From contig JACOSO010000019.1 of the NCBI GenBank assembly GCA_016178785.1, positions 1 to 36,086 on the forward strand: a DNA stretch of 36,086 nt, read 5' to 3'. This document shows, in pieces, positions 24,716 to 34,900 of this stretch. The first letter of the stretch is position 1. Each line of letters starts with the position of its first letter. This DNA comes from Bacteroidota bacterium. Its GTDB lineage: Bacteria; Bacteroidota; Bacteroidia; Cytophagales; Cyclobacteriaceae. The notes beneath the pieces are model-generated. The model searched no databases, was not told the origin of the DNA, and saw only the letters and a program-made list of their open reading frames with translations. The position numbers and the translations under genes are program-made.

Positions 24716-27700
24716 TTATTTCACAAACTGCAAATTGAACTGAACTCCATTGTTCTTAGCGTATTTCATAGCTTTTGATATCTGTTCCCATTGACTTAAT
24801 GAGGCCTTCCCCGGTTGGATTGCAACTTGAAGTGACTTGCTGGTAAAGTCGATACCTTCTGAAATTGTTGTTCTGCCATATGTAGCACCACTAAAATTGC
24901 TCAAACTATTAACATAACCTTTCAGAGTACCCAACAGCGCTCCATTTTTCCCATAGGATTTTGCAGTGAGATCAATAGACTTAATACTTGTTGCAACTCC
25001 ATTTGATAGTCTATCAATTACAGGAAAGTTTGTTGGTAGATTTCCCCCAAGACCTCTTTCAATTGCCATTCCTCTTGCTCCAGCGCCTAGCTCCCAAACT
25101 GAGCCCGTTTTTAGAGCATTTAATGCACCTCCCGTAAAAGCGGCCATAATGATGTTGCCTCCGATTTTTCCAGAAAACCGCGCAGGGTTTTCATTAAAGC
25201 TACTTACCATAGCATCTTTAACAGCCCCTGGGTTTGAAATCAATGTACCTATGCCTTCAACAAGATTATTAAATGATTTACGTGGATCAGTAGTGAATAG
25301 ACTATACAGGCCTTTTGCGGCATCGGTTACTGTCTCCACCATACCTAATCCTTGATCTGCTCTTGCATGTTGATACTCCTCCAGAGCCTGAACATCAGGA
25401 TTATTATCAGCATTCATTGGCGGAGCCCATTCCAGCCCTTCTAATTCCCTTCCACTCACTACTCGATTTTCTGCAAATGCATATGTACTGTTATAAACAT
25501 ACTTGTCGGTCAGCGGATCGATATTGAAAAACCTACCGATGTCAGGCATATGGTTTCTCCATTTGAACGAGTCCCAGTTCAAACCGAGGTCGTCAACATG
25601 CTCTTGTCCTTGGAAAAGTTTGAGCTTATTCGGCATGCTGTTCTCTCTCTGATAGGAGTTAAACGTTAGGCCGAATGGATAAAAATCCTCCTGTTGCACC
25701 AAAGGGCTTGGGGTCTGCGTAACAGTAACATCATCAAAATACACGTCTGTCAGGTAAGGATGTTCGTTGCTTATATAAAGGTAAGCATAGCCCGGTTGCT
25801 TCACCGTGTAGTTTACGTTGAGGCTCCCATCGCCTTGTATCGCCTGGTATGCCACATCGATGAAGTTATAGTTCTGGTCAAACAAAATAATAGTAGCAAA
25901 GATTTTCATCGCATCGTTCTTACTCTCGTCACCGCTTGCCCCTATCTCCCAGGTTCCAAACGCATTCACTCCGGAAGCAGCTGTTCCTGTTTCACCCGGA
26001 GCCGGTGCTGAAAGGTTGAATGCAGACAGCAATGAGGAAATAAACGAAGTAAAGTTGGCTGGTGTACCTGAGGGGGTACTATACTTCGCAAAAGCTTGTA
26101 ACTTCACCTGGTCACCCGGCATCACACTAAGGCTTTTTCCCAAGCCAACCTGTCCGTTGTAACCACCATTTAAATAGTATGAGTTGCTCCCACTATGAGC
26201 ATTTGTTGCTACGGTGTTGATCTTTGCACCTGTTGGATAGTTTGAAAAGTTACTTCCTTCTGTTGTTTGATTGGAAGTTTCAAAACCTGCTATATATGTT
26301 TTGACTGTTGTTTGAGTAGTGAACGTTACTCGCACATTCCCCAAGTGGTCTCTCAAATGATATTGGTATTCAGGTGTTGCCCCTTTCATTATGATCCTTC
26401 CTTCTTCATGGTTGATGAACTGCAATATGTCGTCCTGGTAAATGAATGCCCCATCATACTCGGTAGTCTTGGTTACAGCACCACTCGCGTTGTAAACTTG
26501 CTGTGTTAGTTTCCTTCCTGCAGCATCGTAGGTGTAAATGATTTTTTCGTTCGTGCTCTTAACAACTTGTACCGGCAAGTTCAGATAGTTGTATTGAATC
26601 GCGTTGGTTGCGGTAAGGCTTTTGTTTTTATCCGATACCATATTGCCATTAACATCGTAGCTGTAGTCATTGCCCGTGGTGTTGCCATCGGTAAATCCTT
26701 TGGCAACATCTCCCGCGTCAGTCACCGTCAACAACTGGTTGCCATTGTAAGCATAGGCGAGATTGTCCATGGTTGAGCCTGTACTGCCATTCCTTATCAA
26801 GTTCTTGATATTACCATTCTGATCGTACTGATATCCGCTTTCGTTGAACGCATTGGCAGCGTTGCTCCACACCCCTGTGGTGTTTGTAAGATAACTCGCT
26901 CCAAGAATTCTGTTCAATGGGTCGTATGAATAATTATACGCCACATCTTTCACCGCGCCAAGGGCAAGGTTGCTGCTCCATTTCATTGCACTGATGTTGC
27001 CGTTGTATAGGGCTGCATTGCCCGAGCCTATGCCGTTGTTGTATCCCAACTGCATGCCGAATAGATCGTTTGTATCATCGTTGGTCACGTTGCCATCATT
27101 TGTGAGTTGCGAATTGTTCATACTCGTAAGCCATCCACGGATGTTGTACCGGTAATCAACGCTCTGAAAGTATTTGCCGTTGGCCTCAGCCTGCGCCTGC
27201 GTCACCGTGGTGAGCTTCATCACCCAGGGCGTAGCACTGGCCTTCACACTGTAGTTGGGTAACAACTTTACGCTGTTGCGTGCCACTAGCTGGTTCTCAC
27301 CATTATATTGGGTCTCTACAATATTATCGGCAGTGAGTGTACCTGCCTGCCCGTCACTGGCATCATAAAGCAAATGCAGGTTCTTGTCGACCAACTGCCC
27401 CAGTTCGTTGTAGTTGTTCTGGGAAAGCAGCATTTCGTTGGGTTCGTTATTGAGACTTTGGTAGGTCTTGATCTTGCGGCTCATGTGGTCATAGGTAAAC
27501 CTGTGGGCCACGCTCTGATCGCTGTGTGTTGAAGTGTGGTGCGTGGTTTTGGTGTTCAACACACGGCCAGGGAAATCCAGTAAATTGGTAACACGGTCCC
27601 ATCCACTCTTGTTGTTTTGGGCAATGTTCTGAATGGTGCGGTACTTGCTGTCGTAGTAAGTGACATTCCATAAATAATTAGACGAGCCGAGCACATTCAC

Positions 27701-30700
27701 TTTTGTGCCGGTAGGGTGGCCTGTGGGTCGTGTGTTGTTGGAAGTCTCCTGGCCGGTGATGTCGTTGTTCACAAAACTGTAAGATGACCCTAAGGAAAGG
27801 TCCGTAACAAAACTGTAGTTGTCGTAATACATTGCTGTGAGTACGCTGTAACCGGATGTTGGCCACACGTTGCTACTGTAGCCATGCGTTGCGGGAACAC
27901 CATTATACGTTTCGTAAAAGTTAACCTGATCAATAAGGGAGGACATTCCCGTTTGATCAACTGTTGCACCATGCGTGTACAGGGCGGTAACCACCGGCCT
28001 GTTGAACGCATCGTACTTGGTAAGCAGCCATTGGTTGCTGGGTCGTTGGTTGGCGTCCTGCGTCATCACCAAACGGTCACGCAAGTCGTACACCATGTAA
28101 ACGGCACCTGAACCAGGCACCTGCTTTTGTATCATCCGATCCCTGCCATCGTATTTATATTGAAAAGCAAAGTTGTTCAGATCGGCAGTCGATGGATTGG
28201 TGCTATTTTGTACCAATGTCTTCACCAGTTCGGGTTGGAGTACATAACGCAGCAAGCCAAAGTCATCATATATATAATAGGTCTGTGTCCAGTGCGTAGG
28301 ATCATTGAGTGTAGCGTTGTCAACAGCCTGTACTTTTTTAAGAATGATGTGCCCAAGTTTATCGGTGTACTCACGCACTTCGTGATTTTGCTCGTCAATA
28401 GTGGACTTGATGAGAAGTTGACCAGTGGTGTAGAACCCTCCACTCACTGATGCATTTGCAACCGTGCTGCGCACAGGCATGCCATTAACATCCAATGCCC
28501 ACGCAATTATCTTTTCGAGGCCGGCAGTAGTGCCATCGTTATTCACCAGGTATTGGTGCTTCATAAATTTATCTGTGCCTGCTGTCGCGGCCCTCCATCC
28601 GGCTCCAGCACCAAAGTCTTGAGCGGGCCTGTTGAGTGGAGAAGGTTCGAAGACAGTTTCTGCATAAGGCATTGTATCATCGATGATTTTATCAGCGGTG
28701 CCGTTATTATAAAATTGGTATTGCGCAGAGTTTGTGTAGCCTGACACCAAGCCAACAGGGTCGTTCTTAAACCAGCCCCTGGTGCTACCATTGGTGTTGC
28801 TGGTGAATGGAAGGTATTTTTTGTTCTCTCTGCTGAAGGCATCGTACACCACTGCTTGCACCAAATCATTTTTTGAAGGTGACCCTTGGGTAACTATCGA
28901 CTGCACCGGGCGGCCGAGGCCATCAAAATATTGTATGCTTTGGCTTATCTGCCCAATCGCTAATTGTTTGACACTTGATTCGGAAGATATATTATCAATC
29001 AATAATGTATTGGAGACGATGAAGTTTACATTCTGTCCGTCAAATTGGTTGGCAGTGGTTACGGAAATAATATTTGAATTAATTGAGTACCCGCTTGCAT
29101 TCTTCGCCCTCACCCGGTAATAATAAACACTGGATTGAACCAAGCCACTAATCGTTGCTGAATTTGTTGACACAACATAATCATTGAACCCCGTCAAAAT
29201 TGACGAAAAGGTATTGTCGGTAGCAACATCTATGTGGTACTCGGTTGCACTTTGTGCCGCTGTCCAGTTGGCACTAAAACTATTGGTAGTTATTGATGTG
29301 GCACTGTTTGCTACTGGCGCACCGGGTAAAGTTAACGCACTTCCATTGGACGAGCTGGCTGATGTTCCCGAACTATTGACAGACCGAACTCGGTAGTAAT
29401 AAATTGTTCCTGCTGTTAATCCCGAAACAGTTTGACTTGTTGCATTGCCTACCGATAAATTATTGTAACCGGAAAGAATTGCGGTGAACCCTGCATCGAT
29501 AGCCACATCCAGATTGTATGAAGTAGCAGTTGGCACTGCACCCCATTGAGCTACAAAGCTGTTTACAGTAATAGAACTTGCTGTACTAACCGCGGGCGCT
29601 GCTGGTAAAGTTAAAACAGAAATAGTATTGGAATTGGATGATGAACCTGAGGCATTAACAGCACGAACCCTATAATAATGGGTGATACCAGTTGAGAGTC
29701 CAGTCACTGAATAACTTGTAACATTTCCGAGCCCCAAATTATTATAGCCTGCTACAAAACTTGCGAAAGCATTATCCAATGCTACATCTAATCGATATGA
29801 AGTTGCGCTTTGCACCGTTACCCAATTGGCGCTGAAACCGCTGCCGGTTATTGATGTACCGTTGTTTGCTGTGGGTGCACCTGGTAAAGTTAAGGCGCTT
29901 CCGTTGGATGAGTTGGCTGATGTTCCAGAGCCATTGAATGCCCTAACCCGGTAATAATAAATTGTGCCAGCTGTCAGTCCGGATACAGTTTGGCTTGTTA
30001 CGCTGCCGACTGATAAATTATTGTAGCCGGAAAGAATTGAAGTGAACCCTGCGTCAGTTGCTACATCCAAGTAATATCCGGTAGCAGTCGGTACTGCTCC
30101 CCACTGCGCTGCAAAGCTGCTTGACGTAATGGAGCCGGCAGCACTAACCGATGGTGCAGCAGGGAAAGTCAAAACAGAAATAGTGTTGGAACTGGACGAT
30201 GCCCCTGAGGCATTGACAGCGCGAACTCTGTAATAATAGGTGGTACCTGTTGACAGACCCGTCACAGCATAACTGGTAACATTCGAAAGTAAAAGGCTGT
30301 TATAACCACTCACCATCGATGAAAAATCACTAGCCGTGGAAACATCCAGTTGATACTGAACACTTCCCGAACTCCAGTTCGCAATAAAAGAGGATTGGGA
30401 TACTCCTGTAGGTGCGGTGGCAGTCGGAGCCACTGGTATTGTAACTACCGAAGTAGAATTAGAGTTGCCGGAAACCCCGGAAGCATTTGTTGACCTGACG
30501 CGATAATAGTATGTAGTGTTGGGTGTCAATCCAGTTACAGTTGCACTTGTACTATTGCCGATCATCAAACCATTATAACCATTAACAAAGCTTGAAAAAG
30601 AGCTCGAGAGAGAGACATCTAACTGATAACCGTTTGCATAATTTCCGGCTAACCAGTTGGCAGTAAAAGAACTGGTTGTCATGCTCGTTGCCGAGGCAAC

Positions 30701-31894
30701 TACAGGAGCACCAGGAAGAGGCACTACGGTCACAGTATAAGAATTTGCCGAAGCTCCTGAAGCATTTACGGCACGAACACGATAATAGTATGTTGTGTTG
30801 CTCATGCTAATTCCAGTAACCGATTGGCTTGTACCTGATGATGAGACAGATAAATTATTGTAACCAGAAACAAAACTTGAAAAATCACTTGCAGTTGATA
30901 CGTCCAACTGATAGCTAGTTGCACCGCTTACCGCACCCCAGTTCGCAGTGAACGAAGATGATATCACGCTGCTAGGGCCTGCGGGGTTGGGTGCCGGCAA
31001 CAAGGTCAGCACAGAAACAGTATTGGAGTTGCCGGATGTTCCAGAACTGTTGACTGACCTAACTCTGTAGTAGTAAGTCGTATTTGAAGATAGACTGCTC
31101 ACGGTCTGACTTGTACCTGAGACTGATAGTCCATTATACCCACTTACAAAGGATGAAAACGCGTTATCCGTTGACACATCCAGTGAATAACTTGTTGCCC
31201 CAGTACTTCCCCAATTTGCAGTAAAAGAAACGTTAGTTAAACTACTTGCCGTTGTTGCAGTTGGAATTGAAGGTGCTGTCAATACGGTTACCACATTTGA
31301 GCTCGATGATGAACCTCCGATGTTGACAGAGCGAACACGATAATAGTAGGTTGTATTTGGGCTTAACCCAGTTACGCTTTGACTTGTAGATGAGATCGAT
31401 AGCCCGTTATAACCTGCAACGAATGACGCAAACGAACTCGAAGTTGACACATCTAACGAATAACTCTGGGCTGCCGAAATACTTCCCCAGTTGGCTGTGA
31501 ATGAACTATTAGAGATTGATGTAGCACCTGATGCTGTTGGTGCGGTGAGAGCCGTATAACTTATAGTGGCAGTTAAAGTACTGAGCACTGTACCTCCATT
31601 CTGAAATTTTAACGTTCCCGTACCAGACGATGTCCATACAACGGTGGACGTGTAAACTGTTCCGCTTACGGTTTGCGTCTTGACAAAACCATTTGTGATA
31701 GTCCAGTTTGCACCTACATATGTTGTACCATTATTAAACGTATAGGTATAGGTTTGATTGGTAGTAACCGACATTGGTCCACCAATGGATTGAGCAAAAG
31801 CATTTCCACTAATGAGAATGGCAAATGGGGCCATCAGGAAAAATATTAGCCGATGAGAAGTCTTCCGCATACTGAAATTATTTCTTGTAAACAT
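24716..31894 (-). CDS. Exported RHS polymorphic toxin: FN3 array, DUF6443, RHS repeats, C-terminal tRNase-like domain
   Basis: This 2392-residue protein has a Sec signal peptide (around RLIFFLMAPFAILISGNAFA; ATG 31870 is an alternative start). Nine fibronectin type III repeats follow at about residues 116-946, then a DUF6443 region with QSIQYFDGLGRPVQSI (about 970-1110). RHS/YD repeats (about 1110-1850) lead to YHLRDHLGNVRVTF, then a beta-rich insert and the RHS core with IGRFFNIDPLTDKY and AENRVVSGRELEGLE (about 2115-2150). A Gly/Ala-rich hydrophobic stretch precedes the last 121 residues, which form the toxin. The RHS part should make a hollow shell around the toxin, which is cut off after the core. 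It is third in a minus-strand operon and is followed after 4 bases by the immunity gene. Confidence 0.9.
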   Translation of the reverse strand: MFTRNNFSMRKTSHRLIFFLMAPFAILISGNAFAQSIGGPMSVTTNQTYTYTFNNGTTYVGANWTITNGFVKTQTVSGTVYTSTVVWTSSGTGTLKFQNGGTVLSTLTATISYTALTAPTASGATSISNSSFTANWGSISAAQSYSLDVSTSSSFASFVAGYNGLSISSTSQSVTGLSPNTTYYYRVRSVNIGGSSSSSNVVTVLTAPSIPTATTASSLTNVSFTANWGSTGATSYSLDVSTDNAFSSFVSGYNGLSVSGTSQTVSSLSSNTTYYYRVRSVNSSGTSGNSNTVSVLTLLPAPNPAGPSSVISSSFTANWGAVSGATSYQLDVSTASDFSSFVSGYNNLSVSSSGTSQSVTGISMSNTTYYYRVRAVNASGASANSYTVTVVPLPGAPVVASATSMTTSSFTANWLAGNYANGYQLDVSLSSSFSSFVNGYNGLMIGNSTSATVTGLTPNTTYYYRVRSTNASGVSGNSNSTSVVTIPVAPTATAPTGVSQSSFIANWSSGSVQYQLDVSTASDFSSMVSGYNSLLLSNVTSYAVTGLSTGTTYYYRVRAVNASGASSSSNTISVLTFPAAPSVSAAGSITSSSFAAQWGAVPTATGYYLDVATDAGFTSILSGYNNLSVGSVTSQTVSGLTAGTIYYYRVRAFNGSGTSANSSNGSALTLPGAPTANNGTSITGSGFSANWVTVQSATSYRLDVALDNAFASFVAGYNNLGLGNVTSYSVTGLSTGITHYYRVRAVNASGSSSNSNTISVLTLPAAPAVSTASSITVNSFVAQWGAVPTATSYNLDVAIDAGFTAILSGYNNLSVGNATSQTVSGLTAGTIYYYRVRSVNSSGTSASSSNGSALTLPGAPVANSATSITTNSFSANWTAAQSATEYHIDVATDNTFSSILTGFNDYVVSTNSATISGLVQSSVYYYRVRAKNASGYSINSNIISVTTANQFDGQNVNFIVSNTLLIDNISSESSVKQLAIGQISQSIQYFDGLGRPVQSIVTQGSPSKNDLVQAVVYDAFSRENKKYLPFTSNTNGSTRGWFKNDPVGLVSGYTNSAQYQFYNNGTADKIIDDTMPYAETVFEPSPLNRPAQDFGAGAGWRAATAGTDKFMKHQYLVNNDGTTAGLEKIIAWALDVNGMPVRSTVANASVSGGFYTTGQLLIKSTIDEQNHEVREYTDKLGHIILKKVQAVDNATLNDPTHWTQTYYIYDDFGLLRYVLQPELVKTLVQNSTNPSTADLNNFAFQYKYDGRDRMIQKQVPGSGAVYMVYDLRDRLVMTQDANQRPSNQWLLTKYDAFNRPVVTALYTHGATVDQTGMSSLIDQVNFYETYNGVPATHGYSSNVWPTSGYSVLTAMYYDNYSFVTDLSLGSSYSFVNNDITGQETSNNTRPTGHPTGTKVNVLGSSNYLWNVTYYDSKYRTIQNIAQNNKSGWDRVTNLLDFPGRVLNTKTTHHTSTHSDQSVAHRFTYDHMSRKIKTYQSLNNEPNEMLLSQNNYNELGQLVDKNLHLLYDASDGQAGTLTADNIVETQYNGENQLVARNSVKLLPNYSVKASATPWVMKLTTVTQAQAEANGKYFQSVDYRYNIRGWLTSMNNSQLTNDGNVTNDDTNDLFGMQLGYNNGIGSGNAALYNGNISAMKWSSNLALGAVKDVAYNYSYDPLNRILGASYLTNTTGVWSNAANAFNESGYQYDQNGNIKNLIRNGSTGSTMDNLAYAYNGNQLLTVTDAGDVAKGFTDGNTTGNDYSYDVNGNMVSDKNKSLTATNAIQYNYLNLPVQVVKSTNEKIIYTYDAAGRKLTQQVYNASGAVTKTTEYDGAFIYQDDILQFINHEEGRIIMKGATPEYQYHLRDHLGNVRVTFTTQTTVKTYIAGFETSNQTTEGSNFSNYPTGAKINTVATNAHSGSNSYYLNGGYNGQVGLGKSLSVMPGDQVKLQAFAKYSTPSGTPANFTSFISSLLSAFNLSAPAPGETGTAASGVNAFGTWEIGASGDESKNDAMKIFATIILFDQNYNFIDVAYQAIQGDGSLNVNYTVKQPGYAYLYISNEHPYLTDVYFDDVTVTQTPSPLVQQEDFYPFGLTFNSYQRENSMPNKLKLFQGQEHVDDLGLNWDSFKWRNHMPDIGRFFNIDPLTDKYVYNSTYAFAENRVVSGRELEGLEWAPPMNADNNPDVQALEEYQHARADQGLGMVETVTDAAKGLYSLFTTDPRKSFNNLVEGIGTLISNPGAVKDAMVSSFNENPARFSGKIGGNIIMAAFTGGALNALKTGSVWELGAGARGMAIERGLGGNLPTNFPVIDRLSNGVATSIKSIDLTAKSYGKNGALLGTLKGYVNSLSNFSGATYGRTTISEGIDFTSKSLQVAIQPGKASLSQWEQISKAMKYAKNNGVQFNLQFVK
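24719..25081 (-). other. C-terminal toxin domain, CDI tRNase-like (PD-(D/E)xK type)
   Basis: The last 121 residues (about 2272-2392) begin with GARGMAIERGLGGNLPTNFP and continue VIDRLSNGVATSIKSIDL. This junction and the following pattern (GYVNSLSNFSGATYG, then FTSKSLQVAIQPG) resemble, from memory, the CdiA C-terminal tRNases of Burkholderia pseudomallei. Those are PD-(D/E)xK-fold nucleases. Candidate active-site residues are D2294 (VID) and K2305 (SIK). The tRNA target cannot be read from the sequence. Confidence 0.65.
29055..31545 (-). repeat. Array of nine FN3 repeats inside the RHS toxin gene
   Basis: Nine coding repeats of about 90-95 codons each show the pattern SFTANW, then YxLDVSxxxxFxSF, GYNxLSV, VTGLxxxTTYYYRVRxVNxSG. 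Repeats 6 and 8 are nearly identical over some 60 residues (around GFTSILSGYNNLSVG), and repeats 5 and 7 are also closer to each other than to the rest, so a two-repeat unit of about 552 bases has been duplicated. Confidence 0.85.
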
Positions 31895-31936
31895 TATTGA
31901 AATAAAAATTTGAGGCGTGATGTGCCAGTAATTCGT

Positions 31937-34900
31937 TTATTTTTGATAATTGTATTGATAGTTCTTGACAATCTTCTGATTGTTGTCTTTCACATTGGTC
32001 AATCTGCCAAATGCATCATATTCATAATAGGTAACAACACCACTGGCATCCATGGAGGAGGTAATGCCAATCGTGGGGCTGTAAGTGAATGTTGTCATCT
32101 GGGCATTCTTTGGATAAAGTCTGACTTCATCAATTAAAGAAGTTGAAAGGCCTATTGTGGTCACGGTCGTTGAAGGAGTCGTGACGGTGATAGTTTGTTC
32201 ATTGTATTGCCATGAGTTTGATCCATCTTTTTGCCACCACGATAAAATATAGGTTCCTATGGTCTGTGGCTGTAAAATATCGTACGAACCGACATGACTT
32301 ATTTTGCCTGTTTTAAAATCCGCTGTTGAAATATTAACTAAATCTTCTTCAAACGAAGTGTGGAAAATTTGCCGGCTTGGGCCTGGCACCGCGCGATCTT
32401 TTACAATACTGTTGATGTGGACATCAACCGGCTCAACGTACTGGCTTCGGTAGTAAACATTGTAGGTTTTGTTGGGAGTAAGTGAAGTAGTAATTGTGCC
32501 TGAACCTGGGGCAGGCAAATTTACAATCACATCTGTTGATGTGGTCGTTTCCCTAAAAATGAGTTCAACAATCCTCAGGTATGTTGGCACGCCCGAATCA
32601 TTTTGTTGATTGTGGGCGATCCCATAGTTTGTTTCAACGGCAGTTTCAGTTGTGCCCAGTGTAAACGACCCTATTTGCACCAATGTAGTAGACTTGGCAA
32701 CCCCCATTTGATTATAATTCTGAAGCGCTGTCGTTTGGGCAACTGTGTTTGATGGTACTTCGATTCCGATTGCACCGTTGGTTACTTCTGCAATGGGATA
32801 GGCGCCATTATAGCCCCATACATAACTCTTACGAAGATTGCTTGTTAGGGACTGCTCCGTAACGTTGTTCCATTTATCATAAGAATAAAACTGTGCTCTG
32901 GTTTCGAGAGGGTTAACTCCCACCTTCGTTTGGATATTATCCAGCAAAGGTGCACCATTTGCCTGTTGCTTATAGTTATTTACTACTTGCTTTACAATCG
33001 CATTGGTCTCATTATTCTTAACAGTTTCAACGAGAAGCGCATCGTATTGATGGCGGTTATTGAGTTCTACTCTTGCCGATTCTGCATTTCCAGTCAAAAC
33101 TGTATCTAAGGGATATTGTCTCCTGGTTATTAAACTAAAACCAGTACTGGTATTAGACTGAATGTAGGTAGGTAATAGATGAACGGGGTTTTGGTATTGG
33201 TAGTTTGTAGTCTTTGACAATTGCAATGACTGCATGTTATCATATTCATTTGTAACTGTTTGACCCAGCATTACTTTTCCAGAATATATCGGGCAACTCA
33301 CCCAATAAAAATAGTAATCAACCGCGGCCTGATTATCTGTCGGGTTGCCCCAATCAATACAGTTTGTACAACTTTCCCATTTCATTCCAACTTTCATACG
33401 ATACGTTGGAGGCAATAAATCATAAGTGTAATTATTTATAGTCTCGTTAATCAACTTAAATTGATTACTTACAAATGAAAAATGTCCTTCCCTTTTTAAG
33501 TTCCCATTTTTCCATTCGTTGCTGTTTAATATAAAGGTCATAGGGGTTTGAGTCCATGGAACATTTACCTGAGGAGGAGGAAAAGTCCTTTTTGTATAAT
33601 AATTGCTGTTTGTGGGGGAATACCACATCAACTCATCTGCAAATACATCGTACTCATATTCACTTTTTCCATTATTGTTTGTCCCTTTACCATAGTACCT
33701 CGTTACTTTAGGATACAAAACTGAACTCCCGCTGAATTTGGAAATATCAAAGAGCGCCCCACCTGAGAAAACATAGGAGTCTCCCGTATATGAACCAACC
33801 CTACATCCATTTCGATTATTTTTTATTTCATAATCTATGGTAAGGAGCGCTGAATAAAACAGCAAACTTCCAAGACCCGTCTCGTTAATTCCGTATTTAT
33901 ATCTCTCACTCCCAATCAGTGCGTTGTCATAATTATAATTTTCAAGACTATCAATCCGGATGCCTCCACCACTTACAGTCTGGGTAATGTTGTTGGCATC
34001 GGTATATTGAAACTTGTGAGGGCCAAAATAGAATCGGGTATAGCCTCCTGTAGGATAGTAAATTGTTTTAAGAAGACCACCACCGATGAATTGGCCATTA
34101 GGATCTCTGTTTGCCCCACCAATGTTGTAAGTCACATTGGAATAGACTAAACCGTTATGTGTTCGAACAAAAGAAGTATTGCTGTTCTGCCCATTATAAA
34201 AACCAAACAAATCCCTGGCATAGCTATTTCGACTTGGTAGTTTTAGGTTGGCTTCATATTCGAAGCGATGTTTTTTGATTACTTGATTTGTTTGGTTAAG
34301 TTCTTTTAAAGTATCTAATCGTAACCTGTAGTATTCGCTTGTTGTTTGGCTTCCATCACCCGAATAAAAATATCCATAGGCCAAATTGAAAGACTTTAAT
34401 TTTGAATATTGATTACCTGGATTTTTTTGATAGATGTCTATTCTATCGAGCTTTGGACCAAGAGATGGATCAATATCTGACCGCCCTTCTGAAAAGTTGA
34501 ATTCAACTTTTCCATTGTTATATCGTATTCGCTTGAGCGTTTTTGGATAGTAAGTATTTAAAATAAAAGAGTCGTTATGGTCGCGTCCATCCATTGTTGC
34601 AGTAGGTGTTCCGTCTGGGTTAACGGCCGTAATTTTTGAGCCAACCGTCTCGCTCATTGTCCAAGTCCCAATTGAATATTGATTTTTTGCTTCATATTCA
34701 AAATAGATAGTATCTGACCGATCCACTGAAATCATTTTAGACAGATTCCAGGATGAAGTATAGTTTTTTGTACAGCCAGAATAAGGGTTTGACGTAGTCT
34801 GCTCAATGTCCGAAAAAAGGTAAGTTGTTCCATCACTATCCCTCAGGGTAAATGAGTTATTAGCAAATTGGATATCGACCGGTTTGTAGGGGATCAAAAA

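Noticed and set aside
24966..25355. Plus-strand frame of 129 codons opposite the toxin region
   Set aside because: It lies fully inside the strongly supported minus-strand RHS gene and shows no family motif; a shadow frame.
29055..31545. Regular repeats that could suggest a CRISPR or non-coding repeat array
   Set aside because: The repeats are in frame, about 280 bases long and encode FN3 domains; there are no short identical repeats with unique spacers.
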